This document shows positions 7,340 to 15,734 of a stretch of DNA of 37,826 bases, one piece after another. The translations under genes were made by a program, and so were the position numbers. Source of the stretch: Kribbella antibiotica (lineage in GTDB: Bacteria > Actinomycetota > Actinomycetes > Propionibacteriales > Kribbellaceae); the NCBI RefSeq assembly GCF_004349055.1, contig NZ_SMKX01000078.1, positions 1 to 37,826 of the forward strand, written 5' to 3'. Within the stretch, counting starts at the first letter, position 1; each line of letters begins with the position of its first letter. Below the pieces are notes generated by a model, which saw nothing but the letters and a program-made list of their open reading frames with translations, was not told the DNA's origin and made no database searches.

Positions 7340-8875
7340 CTAGCCTCGGTCGACGTCGACGGCTTCCGGGGTGTGCAGGCGGACCATGCTGCGGGCGGTG
7401 CCGGCCGGGATGGTGTTCGGGGTCAGCTTGGACACGACGATCACAGTGATGAAGGCGAGCGGCATCGTCCAAGCGGCGGGCTGGACGACCAGTGCGCGCG
7501 CCCAGCCGTCTGCTGGTGCGCCGAACACATTGACCAGGGCCGCGGCGCTGGCCGCGACTCCACCGACGATCAGTCCGGCTGCGGCGCCAGTGGTGGACAT
7601 GCGGCGCCACCAGATGCCCAGCACCAGCATCGGGCAGAAGGTCGAGGCGGCTACCGCGAAAGCGAGTCCCACGGTGTCGGCCAGGCTCAGGGCTCCGGTG
7701 ACGCGGAAGGCGACGTACGGGACGGACATCGCCAGCAGGGCGGCGATGCGGAAGCTGTTGACGGCTAGGTAGTCGCCTCCGGTCAGCCGGGTCAGTCTGG
7801 TGCGCAAGAGGTCCTGGTCGATCACTCCGGCGATGGCGACGGTCAGTCCGGAAGACGTGGACAGAAAGGCGGCGAAGGCCCCCGCTGCGACAAGTGCGCC
7901 GAGCAGGTCTCCCGCCGTACCGGGGAAGATGCGGCTGGGCAGCTCCAGTACGACGGTGTCTGCCGCACCGGCGACCAGGTCTGGGGCGAATGAGCGGCCG
8001 AGGATCGCGTAGACCGGTGGGAACAGGTAGAAGAGGCTGAGCAACGCCAGCACGACAACCGTCGTACGGCGGGCTGCGCGTCCGTCCGGGTTGGTATAGA
8101 AGCGGACGAGTACGTGGGGGAGGCCCATGGTCCCGAAACACAAGGCCAGTAAGAGGGAATAGGTCGCGTAGAGCGGGTGGTCGCGACCGCCTGCTGTGGA
8201 GAGTGGCTCGGCCCACTCGGCGGCCGCACCGTGCAGTGACTGCAGGACTCCGACCGGGTGGTCGCCGGACCGCCAGGCGATGAGGATGATGAAGATCGGT
8301 GTGGCCAGTGCGGTGAGTTTGAGCCAGTACTGGAAGGCCTGAACGAAGGTGATCGAGCGCATGCCACCTGCAGCCACGTTGATCACCACGATGATCGCTA
8401 CGACTGCTGCGCCGACATCTGGTGGTGCTCCGGTGACGGTCTGGACTGTTAGGCCGGCGCCTCTTAGCTGGGGGAGCAGGTAGAGCGTGCCGATGCCTAC
8501 AACGAGTCCTGAGCAGATGCGGCGCACTATGGCCGACTCAAAGCGGGTCTCCGCGAAGTCGGGGAGGGTGTAGGCGCCAGAGCGTCGTAGGGGTGCCGCT
8601 ACGAGAACCAGCAGCATCAGATAGCCGACGGTGTAGCCGACTGAGAACCACAGCATGTCGGCGCCGTTCACCAGCACCAGTCCGGCAACGCCTAGGAACG
8701 AGGCGGCGCTCAGATACTCACCGCTGATGGCAGACGCGTTCCAGCGCGGGGTGATCGCGCGACTGGCGACGTAGAAGTCACTGGTGGTCCGGGAGATGCG
8801 CAGGCCGAACAGGCCGATGCCGATCGTTGCCACGATCACCAGACCGATGCCGGTCAAACTCATTGCCGACGACAT
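7340..8875 (-). CDS. Second sodium/solute symporter (monocarboxylate type)
   Basis: 511 residues and about 13 membrane segments; a paralog of the 5170-6813 symporter. Conserved family pieces are SGEYLSAASFLGVAG (51-65), AAGGMRSITFVQAFQYWLK, GLPHVLVRFYTNPDGR and STSSGLTVAIAG. The start ATG directly follows the stop of the small membrane protein gene (TAG then ATG), so it is coupled to it, and that gene overlaps the response regulator gene. Family knowledge suggests uptake of acetate, pyruvate or a similar organic acid; the substrate is not determinable from sequence. Confidence 0.85.
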   Translation of the reverse strand: MSSAMSLTGIGLVIVATIGIGLFGLRISRTTSDFYVASRAITPRWNASAISGEYLSAASFLGVAGLVLVNGADMLWFSVGYTVGYLMLLVLVAAPLRRSGAYTLPDFAETRFESAIVRRICSGLVVGIGTLYLLPQLRGAGLTVQTVTGAPPDVGAAVVAIIVVINVAAGGMRSITFVQAFQYWLKLTALATPIFIILIAWRSGDHPVGVLQSLHGAAAEWAEPLSTAGGRDHPLYATYSLLLALCFGTMGLPHVLVRFYTNPDGRAARRTTVVVLALLSLFYLFPPVYAILGRSFAPDLVAGAADTVVLELPSRIFPGTAGDLLGALVAAGAFAAFLSTSSGLTVAIAGVIDQDLLRTRLTRLTGGDYLAVNSFRIAALLAMSVPYVAFRVTGALSLADTVGLAFAVAASTFCPMLVLGIWWRRMSTTGAAAGLIVGGVAASAAALVNVFGAPADGWARALVVQPAAWTMPLAFITVIVVSKLTPNTIPAGTARSMVRLHTPEAVDVDRG

Positions 8876-9262
8876 CTACTGCCGCCCGACGAACTCGGTG
8901 AACTCGGTCTCGATCCGTTCGGCCTTGCGGACGTAGATGCGGGCAGCGACGTACACGACCGGGTAGACGACGATGCCGAGGATGATCCAGGGAAGCGGCA
9001 GGCCGAAGATGGCGAAGGTGCGAGTCGCCGGGGCGAGCCAGAACAGCAGGGGGATGCTGCCGAGGATCAGACCGGTGCCACCGATCACCGCAAGCGTGAG
9101 GCGGAGCTGGGACTGGATCAGCGAGCTCATGTAGACCTCGCCGAGTCGCGTCTGCTCGTCAATCTCTCGCGTGCCAGTCGGAGTGGTCGGTCGGCGGGCC
9201 GCACTGGTCCGGGGGCTCGTCACCCGGACGCGGCGAGGGCCCGGCGGTGAGTTGGTGCTCAC
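8876..9262 (-). CDS. Small two-pass membrane protein linked to the symporter
   Basis: 128 residues. An Arg/Pro/Thr-rich N-terminal tail (1-32) is followed by REIDEQTRLGEVYMSSL and two hydrophobic segments (about 53-77 and 84-107), ending in a charged helix (RKAERIETEFTEF). It takes the DUF485 position before the second symporter but differs in sequence. The GTG start at 9262 overlaps the response regulator stop (GTGA). ATG 9130 with GAGG upstream is an alternative start giving 84 residues, but the preceding acidic segment looks like genuine protein. Probably an accessory subunit of the symporter. Confidence 0.75.
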   Translation of the reverse strand: MSTNSPPGPRRVRVTSPRTSAARRPTTPTGTREIDEQTRLGEVYMSSLIQSQLRLTLAVIGGTGLILGSIPLLFWLAPATRTFAIFGLPLPWIILGIVVYPVVYVAARIYVRKAERIETEFTEFVGRQ

Positions 9263-10005
9263 GGGCGCAAGGAGGTCGACCGGACCAAGAGGTCGCGGAG
9301 CTCGCGCGTGTGCCGCCTGCTGACCGGCAGCCAGTCGTCACCGACCCGTACGGCGCAGCGTCCGCTGTCGACGCGCATCTCGTCCACGTGGGCGAGGGCA
9401 ACGAGGGTGCTGCGGTGGATGCGGGTGAAGCCGGCATCACGCCAGCGCTCTTCCAACGTGCTGAGCGGGATGCGAACCAGGTGCGAGTTCTGACCGGTGT
9501 GGAGGCGGGCGTAGTCGCCCTGCGCCTCGACGTACCGCACTGTCGAGCGCTGGACGAACCGCGTCACCCCGGCGAGCTCGACCGGGATCACCTCGTCGCC
9601 GGTGTCCTCAGCGGGTTGCGGTGCAGTCGGCGTACCGGCGGTGACGACACGGCGGACCGCCTCGGCCAGTCGCTCGGCGCGCACCGGCTTCATCACATAG
9701 TCGGTGGCCTCTAGCTCAAACGCGGCGACCGCATGCTCGTCGTACGCGGTGACGAAGACGATCTGCGGGCGGCTGGCGAACTTCGAGAGCACTCGGGCCA
9801 GGTCGATGCCGTCCAGGCCGGGCATCTTGATATCGCAGAACACCACGTCCAGGTCGGCGGCCTGCAGGATCTTCAGCGCCTCCGGGCCGTTCTTCGCGGT
9901 CCGGATCTCACCGATCCGGTCGTCGCGCCGCAGCAGGTACACCAGTTCGTTGAGCGCCGGCTCCTCGTCATCTGCGACCAGTGCCCGCAGCGGTGTGTCT
10001 GCCAT
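9259..10005 (-). CDS. LytTR-family response regulator
   Basis: 248 residues. Receiver domain (about 5-125) with acidic pair D12-D13, phospho-acceptor D58 in VVFCDIKMPGLDG, switch Thr in VFVTAYDEHAV and Lys in YVMKPVRAERL. A linker leads to a LytTR DNA-binding domain (about 148-245; VRYVEAQGDYARLH, FTRIHRSTLVALAHVDEM, LPVSRRHTREL). It lies 9 bases after the histidine kinase gene and overlaps the next gene by 4. By analogy to LytSR, BtsSR and YpdAB it likely activates the adjacent transporter genes in response to an organic acid. Confidence 0.92.
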   Translation of the reverse strand: MADTPLRALVADDEEPALNELVYLLRRDDRIGEIRTAKNGPEALKILQAADLDVVFCDIKMPGLDGIDLARVLSKFASRPQIVFVTAYDEHAVAAFELEATDYVMKPVRAERLAEAVRRVVTAGTPTAPQPAEDTGDEVIPVELAGVTRFVQRSTVRYVEAQGDYARLHTGQNSHLVRIPLSTLEERWRDAGFTRIHRSTLVALAHVDEMRVDSGRCAVRVGDDWLPVSRRHTRELRDLLVRSTSLRP

Positions 10006-10014
10006 GAGGTCACC

Positions 10015-11145
10015 TTAGGGCGACGCATGCACTCCTGAGGAGTATTTGGGGATTCGGAAGGTCACCTTGGTTCCCGCGTCGACCTGCGTCTCCACGACCA
10101 GGCCGTAGGCGTCGCCGTACACCTGGCGCAGGCGGGCGTCCACATTGCCGAGGCCGATCGAGTCGCTGTCGGACTCGCCGGCCAGGACAGCGCGGATGAC
10201 CTCCGGGTCGCTGCCGACGCCGTCGTCCTCGACGCTGATCTCCGCTTCGTTGATCTGGTCCCGGGCGCGGATGGTGATCCGCCCGACGCCGGTGGTGCCT
10301 TCCAGACCGTGCCGTACGGCGTTCTCTACCAGCGGCTGGACGACCAGGAACGGTACGACGACCGGCAGCACCTCAGGGGCGATTTGGAGCGAGACGGTCA
10401 GCCGGTCGCCGAAGCGGGCCTGCTCGAGGACCAGGTAGCGCTCCACGTTGCGCAACTCGTCAGCCAGCGTGGTGAACTCGCCGCCACGGCGCAGTGCGTA
10501 GCGAGAGAAGTCTGCGAACTCCAGGAGCAGCTCACGCGCTCGCTCGGGGTCCGTGCGGACGAACGACGCTATGGCGGCGAGGGCGTTGTAGATGAAGTGC
10601 GGGCTGATCTGAGCGCGCAGTGCACGCAGCTCGGCCTCCATGGCGCGGGTGCGTTCCTTGTTGAGCTCTGCGAGCTCCACCTGGCCCGACACCCAGCGGG
10701 CGACCTCTTCGGTCGCTCTGACGAGCGCTGCGGACGTGCGCTCGCTATAGGCAACCAGTACGGCGACCACTCGCTCCTCGATCACGATCGGCGCGACGGC
10801 CGCCGTACGGATCGGGCATTGCGGGTCGCCACAGGCCACGTCGTGGACCCCGAGGACGGCAGTGCGGCCGGTGCGGAGAGTCGGGGCGGCTAGCGAGCGG
10901 GCGTCACGCCGGTGGTTGCTCTCGTACGGGCCGCCGACCCCGTCCCACGCCAGTACGCCGGAAGTGTCGCAGATGGCGATGGCCGCCGTACCGAGTAGGT
11001 CTCTGAGGTGACGGCTCGCTTTGCCGGCCGCTGCGGGTGTGAGGCCTTCGCGCAGGTACGGACTGGCCAACGAGGCGGTATGCAGAGTCGCATACGTCGC
11101 CTTGTCAGCCGGAGTGCCGAAATGCTTCCGCCGCCGTGGGAACAC
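10015..11145 (-). CDS. Soluble LytS-type sensor histidine kinase with GAF-like input
   Basis: 376 residues with no membrane segment. Residues 20-155 look like a GAF-type sensor domain (VLAWDGVGGP, VAPIVIEERVVAVLVAY) containing a Cys pair, C105 and C110, in ACGDPQCPI. The His_kinase domain follows: phospho-acceptor H183 in RAQISPHFIYNALAAI, then a GHKL ATPase domain (LVVQPLVENAVRHGLEG, EDDGVG, SIGLGNVDARLRQVYG). LytS relatives usually have 5-8 transmembrane helices; here input must be cytoplasmic. The GTG start lies 18 bases after the phosphoesterase gene. Confidence 0.9.
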   Translation of the reverse strand: MFPRRRKHFGTPADKATYATLHTASLASPYLREGLTPAAAGKASRHLRDLLGTAAIAICDTSGVLAWDGVGGPYESNHRRDARSLAAPTLRTGRTAVLGVHDVACGDPQCPIRTAAVAPIVIEERVVAVLVAYSERTSAALVRATEEVARWVSGQVELAELNKERTRAMEAELRALRAQISPHFIYNALAAIASFVRTDPERARELLLEFADFSRYALRRGGEFTTLADELRNVERYLVLEQARFGDRLTVSLQIAPEVLPVVVPFLVVQPLVENAVRHGLEGTTGVGRITIRARDQINEAEISVEDDGVGSDPEVIRAVLAGESDSDSIGLGNVDARLRQVYGDAYGLVVETQVDAGTKVTFRIPKYSSGVHASP

Positions 11146-11163
11146 TCCCCCGACGGTAGCCGG

Positions 11164-11901
11164 TCAGCCCTCGGCCCGCGCCCTGAACGCGTCAAGCGCC
11201 TCCGTGTCGGAGTAGTTGGTCAGCAGGTACGCGTCCACCCACTCTTGCCGGCCGGGGTAGGTCGAGTTGTTCATGATCTGGTCGGCCGCTGAGGCCCGGT
11301 CGAGCGCCGACCGCCGGAGCTGGACCCCCTCGGGCGTTACCAGCGCCCAGCTGGGGCCAGGAGCGCCGTACGGCATTCCTACGCTGCCCGCGTTCACCAC
11401 AGTCCGCCGATCCACCTGCCGCACGAACGGCATGTGCGTGTGGCCGCAGACCACGGTCCGGATGCTGTCCGGCACGCCACTGAGCACCTCAAGCCACCTG
11501 CTGATCGGACTGTCCACCAGCACGACCTCGTTGTCATCCCGAGGCGTCGCATGGCAAACCAGCACGTCCCCGAATGTCACCGTCGTCGGCAACGCGTCCA
11601 ACCACTCCACCTGTGCATCCGTGAGCTCACCTGCAGCCCAAGGACTCACCGCATCTGGCGCCTCGCCTGTGAACGTCCCCCGAGCCATCGCCACCGCCTC
11701 CCGGTCCGCATTCCCCCGAACCCAGACCACCCGGTCGCCCATAGCCTTCAGCCGCTCGAAAACCTCCCGAGGCTGCGGCCCACTCACCACATCCCCCGCC
11801 ACCACGACGGTGTGCGCCGCCCGAACGTCCTTCTCCGCCAGCACCGCCTCCAACGCCGGCAACACACCATGGACATCAGCAAGCACCGCAAGGCGAGTCA
11901 T
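11164..11901 (-). CDS. Calcineurin-like metallophosphoesterase
   Basis: 245 residues, YfcE/MJ0936-like. The dinuclear metal-site motifs are all present in order: DxH (D9, H11 in LADVHG), GD (VVAGDVVSG), GN (VWVRGNADRE), single His (LVCHATPRDD) and GHTH (VVCGHTHMPF). Such proteins hydrolyse phosphodiesters or phosphomonoesters; the substrate is unknown. ATG start at 11901, 24 bases downstream of the preceding gene, so it may be co-transcribed with the anchored proteins upstream and the kinase gene downstream. Confidence 0.88.
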   Translation of the reverse strand: MTRLAVLADVHGVLPALEAVLAEKDVRAAHTVVVAGDVVSGPQPREVFERLKAMGDRVVWVRGNADREAVAMARGTFTGEAPDAVSPWAAGELTDAQVEWLDALPTTVTFGDVLVCHATPRDDNEVVLVDSPISRWLEVLSGVPDSIRTVVCGHTHMPFVRQVDRRTVVNAGSVGMPYGAPGPSWALVTPEGVQLRRSALDRASAADQIMNNSTYPGRQEWVDAYLLTNYSDTEALDAFRARAEG

Positions 11902-11925
11902 GTGGCCAGTGTTGCCGAGAACTGG

Positions 11926-13092
11926 TCAGCTGCCGATGTCTAGTGGGGTGTCGGTTCCGATCGGAGTCGCGCGCTCGCACGCGCCGGTGCTGATGGTGCA
12001 GCGGATGATGGCGGTCCTGATCTTCTCGGTCTGGCCGACCGGGCTTGCGTAAGCGACGATCAGGATGTGCTGGTCGTCTTCGGAGCCCATCTCCTGAAAG
12101 CAGCCCTTCCACTGGTGGAAGACCTTGCCGGAGCTCGACTCGAAGGCTGCTGCGATGCCTGAGCAGAAGCCTTCGGCGTTGTGCTCGTCACCGTAGGCCG
12201 TGGCGCCATTCGGGGTGAAGCCGCGGACCTGGAAGTCGCAGGTGCGGAAGAGTTGGGTGCCGCGAGGGACCTGAACAACGTTCGAGCAGGTCCCGAAGTC
12301 GTTCCGGACCACCTGGGCTGCGGCTGTGCTGCCGTTCGCGGAGACGGCGGTCGGTGAGATGACCGCCTTGATCAGCTGGCCTTTCGCCTCTCCCGGTACC
12401 CAGGAGTAGAGCTTTCCCGGACCTGTCTCGGTGTCGCTCGCGCGGTAGTACACCTTGCCGTCGGCGTAGGCGAGGACACGCACCTCCCAGCTGTTCGGCA
12501 GCTTGAGCGACTGCACCGAGTCGGCTGTCTCTGCGTAGACCGTGCCGCCCTTGTTGGTCACGCCGAGGCTGCTCAGCCGGGAAGCGGCGTACGCAGCAGC
12601 AGCCGTGTCGGAGGTCGTCACCAGGGACGACACATCCGGCGTACGGCGGACGAGCTTGCCGGACTCGACCTTCAGTAGTTCCGTGCCGTCGCCGTCGGGC
12701 TCGTACATCGTGACCGCCAGCACGGCTCCCCTGAGCTGGCCGACGCTGAGCACGCCTCCCTTGCCCGGGATCTTCCCCAGAGACTGCTCGCCGCTGCGGA
12801 CCTCGCGGCCGATCAGGTAGGGCACCTGGGGCGCACGACCCTCCGCGAGCTTGTTGACGTCCACCGTGGACTTGGTGGAAGCCGGCGGGACCGTGCTTGG
12901 GGTGTTGGCCGGTGTCGACGGGGTGCTGGACGGCGTCTGACTGGGGGTGATGCTGGGGGTGCCCGTGAGTGGAGCGGCGTTGGCTTGGGCTGACTCGGGG
13001 CCTTGGCGGTAGGCGAGGGCGGCGCCGATGACTACGGCTGCCACGGCGACAGAGGCCACCACGGCGATCAGACGGCCGTTCATGTTCCGCAT
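11926..13092 (-). CDS. Membrane-anchored extracellular protein, paralog A
   Basis: 388 residues. Signal anchor at about 6-27 (LIAVVASVAVAAVVIGAALA), a Ser/Thr/Pro-rich linker (about 40-74), then a globular extracellular part with repeated Gly- and Tyr-containing strands that suggests a beta-propeller. Paired cysteines near the C-terminus (CSNVV, RTCDF, GFCSG, KGCFQ, IRCTISTGACE) would fit disulfides outside the cell. It is paralogous to the next protein, sharing the GRxPQVxYLxGR segment and the VVRC/IIRCT-STGxCExATP ending. ATG with GGGAG upstream. No function recognised; proximity to a Ser/Thr kinase suggests a surface-signalling link. Confidence 0.75.
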   Translation of the reverse strand: MRNMNGRLIAVVASVAVAAVVIGAALAYRQGPESAQANAAPLTGTPSITPSQTPSSTPSTPANTPSTVPPASTKSTVDVNKLAEGRAPQVPYLIGREVRSGEQSLGKIPGKGGVLSVGQLRGAVLAVTMYEPDGDGTELLKVESGKLVRRTPDVSSLVTTSDTAAAAYAASRLSSLGVTNKGGTVYAETADSVQSLKLPNSWEVRVLAYADGKVYYRASDTETGPGKLYSWVPGEAKGQLIKAVISPTAVSANGSTAAAQVVRNDFGTCSNVVQVPRGTQLFRTCDFQVRGFTPNGATAYGDEHNAEGFCSGIAAAFESSSGKVFHQWKGCFQEMGSEDDQHILIVAYASPVGQTEKIRTAIIRCTISTGACERATPIGTDTPLDIGS

Positions 13093-13124
13093 CAGCGGAC
13101 TCCCTTACAGGTTCGTTCTCGCCC

Positions 13125-14234
13125 TCAAGAGCCGAGGAGTAGAGGTTCTTTGGACAGCGGGGTGGCCAGTTCGCACTGGCCGGTGCTGACGGTGCAGCGG
13201 ACTACTGCCGAGCGGGAGCGGGCGTCTACGTCCTCGTACCACTCCAGCAGGATGTGGTCGTCGTCCTCAGCCAGCTGGTGCGGGACTGTGGGGGCGGTCC
13301 AGTTGCGGAGGACCTTGCCGGTCTTGGCGTCCAGGGCGGAGACCTTCTCGACACCGAACGGGCCGCCTTGGTTCGGTGGGAGGCCGATGACGAACGCGCC
13401 GCCGGGGCTGAAGTCGTCCAGACGGTTCTGGCAGGACTTCCAGCGCTGGAGGTCTGTCGCGAGGTCGGTGACAGCGGAGCACAGGCCGCTGTCGGTGAAG
13501 ATCGGCAGGCTCGAAGCCAGTGTGCCGTCCGCGGACACCGCCTGTGGCGTAGTCAGCCTTGGGACTGCGCTAGCGGTCTTCTGGTCGACGTTCCAGCGGT
13601 AGAGCGTGTCCGTGCCGCCCGCTTCGGCAGCGCTGCTGAAGAACACCGTCTTGCCGGTCACGGACAGCACCTGCAGGCCGTAGGCCTTCGGCTGTGCCAG
13701 CTCCGTCGTTCCGGTCGGAAGCTCGTAGAACACCGTCCCGCCCTTACGGCTCTCAACAACGCCGCCTGAGCCGTAGACGACAGCCTGGCCGTCAGCGCTC
13801 CCGGCCAGCGAATCGACGCCCTTAATCTGCCGGACGACCTTCCCTTCGCCGTCCTGCACGACCAGCGTGCCCTTGGCCGCAGCGTCGACCTGCAAGGTGA
13901 AGGTGATGTCCCAGAGCCTGGTGACGGCCTGGATGTCCTGAGCGCCGGGCACCACGACCGGATTGCCCACTCCGCCCAGCACGGTCCGGCCGCGCAGGTA
14001 CGCGACCTGTGGGTCGCGCCCGGTCGCCAGCTTGGTCGCATCGACCTTGACAGTGAGCGCGGGCGCCTTGGCGGGCGGCGCGGCAACAGCCTGGGTCAGC
14101 GGTGCGGCTGCGGCGCCGGACTGGCTCTGGGGACCGCGCGCGGCGGCCAGCAACCCGCCGCCTACCACTGCGACGACAGCCACTGCGGCCACAGCGATCA
14201 CGAGTGGCCGGTTCCGGTTCGACACCTGCTCCAT
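13125..14234 (-). CDS. Membrane-anchored extracellular protein, paralog B
   Basis: 369 residues from ATG 14234, chosen because the hydrophobic anchor (LVIAVAAVAVVAVVGGGLLA) follows ten residues later. The open frame continues upstream, but that part is antisense to the kinase gene. GTG at codon 4 is an alternative start. After an Ala/Pro-rich linker comes VDATKLATGRDPQVAYLRGR, matching paralog A, then propeller-like strands, and an ending almost the same as paralog A (VRCTVSTGQCELATP). It lies 32 bases before paralog A on the same transcript and is divergent from the kinase across 78 bp. Confidence 0.75.
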   Translation of the reverse strand: MEQVSNRNRPLVIAVAAVAVVAVVGGGLLAAARGPQSQSGAAAAPLTQAVAAPPAKAPALTVKVDATKLATGRDPQVAYLRGRTVLGGVGNPVVVPGAQDIQAVTRLWDITFTLQVDAAAKGTLVVQDGEGKVVRQIKGVDSLAGSADGQAVVYGSGGVVESRKGGTVFYELPTGTTELAQPKAYGLQVLSVTGKTVFFSSAAEAGGTDTLYRWNVDQKTASAVPRLTTPQAVSADGTLASSLPIFTDSGLCSAVTDLATDLQRWKSCQNRLDDFSPGGAFVIGLPPNQGGPFGVEKVSALDAKTGKVLRNWTAPTVPHQLAEDDDHILLEWYEDVDARSRSAVVRCTVSTGQCELATPLSKEPLLLGS

Positions 14235-14300
14235 CCTCGCTGAGACGCACGAAGTCGCGGTTTTGTTCGCACCGGCGAGCGAGTCGCAGGAGGGATCGAG

Positions 14301-14306
14301 CATAAT
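14301..14306 (+). promoter_or_regulatory. Leaderless -10 element of the Ser/Thr kinase gene
   Basis: CATAAT ends 6 bases before the ATG at 14313. No Shine-Dalgarno lies at normal distance, so transcription probably starts at or next to the A of the start codon. Confidence 0.5.
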
Positions 14307-14312
14307 GCGTGC

Positions 14313-15734
14313 ATGGACCAGCCCCAGCGGATCGGCCGGTACGCCCTGGTCCGCCGGGTCGGTGCCGGTGGTTTCGCGACCGTTTGGCTGGCCAAGGACG
14401 AGCAGTTGGACGCCGATGTGGCGGTCAAGATCCTCTCCGACCTGTGGACCGACGACGAGGACGTCCGCCGCCGCTTCCTGGCGGAGGGCCGCTTCCTGCG
14501 CAAGGTCGACTCCCTGTACGTCGTGGGGGCCCACGACGTCGGTGAGACCGACGACGGCCGTCCGTACCTGGTCATCACCTACGCCGACCGCGGCACGCTG
14601 GCCGACAAGATCAAGGCCGGTCCGCTCGAGATCGGCGACGCGGTCCGGATCATCACCGAGGTCGGCCGCGGCCTCAAGCATCTGCACGGCCGTGGTGTCC
14701 TGCACCGCGATGTGAAGCCGGCCAACGTGCTGTTCCGCAGCATCGCCGGTGGTGACCGAGCCATGCTGGGCGACCTCGGTCTCGGTAAAGCGGTTCAGGA
14801 CGTGTCCCAGCTGACGATGCCCGGCGGCACTCCGGCGTACGTCGCTCCCGAGCAGGTGCTCGGTGAGCGCCTGGACCACCGCGCTGACCTCTACTCGCTC
14901 GGTGCGGTCGCGTACGCCGCTTTCACCGGCCAGGCGCCGCATGGCGTGAACAGCCTCGGCGCGGTGATGCAGATCGACAAGCCACCGCCTTCCATGACCA
15001 CGCTGCGCAAAGACATTCCGGATGCGATCGATGCCGTCGTACGGCGTGCTCTTGAGCCGGACCGCGATCTGCGCTGGCAGGACCTGGACAGCTTCCTCAA
15101 TGCTCTCCGTGAGGCGTATGCGACCGGCAAGATCCCCGCTGGCCTGATTCCGGCGTCAGACGTGCCACCGGCCAAGCCGATAGGCAACGTCGACCAGGAG
15201 ACCGCACTGTCCAGTGCGAACCAGTTGACGCAGGCACCGCCGAAGCGGTCCACACGTGGTCGCATCATCGCCGGTGTGCTCGCCGTGCTGCTGGCTGCGG
15301 GCGGTGGGTACGGCGGCTACGAGTTCGTACTGTCCCGCCCGGCCAAGGTGGAGTTCAGTGGGCTGTCGGTCGAGGTGCCACGCTCCTGGTCGCAAAAGGT
15401 CGAGAGCCAGACCGGTCCGAAGCTGCTGGTCGCCGACAATACTGCGGCGTGGCTGACGAGCCCTACTGTCGAGGGCGTCTACCTGGAACTCGCCCAGAAC
15501 ACCAAGCTGCCGACGGCCGGCTCACCGCCGCAGGGCTGTACCTCTGGTGGGCCCGACGGCGGTCAGATCGGCGATCAGAAGTTGGCGACCTTCCAGTACG
15601 CCTGCGGTAACCAGCCGTCTGTCATCGACCAGTACCGGCAGGTGAACAGCACCACGCTGCTACGCATCCAGGTCCGTGATGACAGTGCTGCCGGTCGTCA
15701 GGCAGTACTGGATTCGGCCTCCTACAAGCCTTAA
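14313..15734 (+). CDS. Transmembrane serine/threonine protein kinase (PknB type)
   Basis: 473 residues. Kinase domain at about 8-268: glycine loop GAGGFATVW (17-25), catalytic Lys K39 in VAVKIL, catalytic loop HRDVKPANVL (131-140, D133) and APE (178-180). The metal-binding triplet is DLG (154-156), not the usual DFG. A juxtamembrane linker (269-316) precedes one membrane helix (317-340) and an extracellular domain of about 130 residues without PASTA repeats, containing two Cys (GCTSGG, YACGN) that may form a disulfide. It is divergent from two anchored paralogs that may be signalling partners. Its stop overlaps that of the following minus-strand gene. Confidence 0.9.
   Translation: MDQPQRIGRYALVRRVGAGGFATVWLAKDEQLDADVAVKILSDLWTDDEDVRRRFLAEGRFLRKVDSLYVVGAHDVGETDDGRPYLVITYADRGTLADKIKAGPLEIGDAVRIITEVGRGLKHLHGRGVLHRDVKPANVLFRSIAGGDRAMLGDLGLGKAVQDVSQLTMPGGTPAYVAPEQVLGERLDHRADLYSLGAVAYAAFTGQAPHGVNSLGAVMQIDKPPPSMTTLRKDIPDAIDAVVRRALEPDRDLRWQDLDSFLNALREAYATGKIPAGLIPASDVPPAKPIGNVDQETALSSANQLTQAPPKRSTRGRIIAGVLAVLLAAGGGYGGYEFVLSRPAKVEFSGLSVEVPRSWSQKVESQTGPKLLVADNTAAWLTSPTVEGVYLELAQNTKLPTAGSPPQGCTSGGPDGGQIGDQKLATFQYACGNQPSVIDQYRQVNSTTLLRIQVRDDSAAGRQAVLDSASYKP

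Noticed and set aside
14235..14942. N-terminal extension of anchored paralog B
   Set aside because: It is the complement of the Ser/Thr kinase coding sequence; the signal anchor begins just after ATG 14234.
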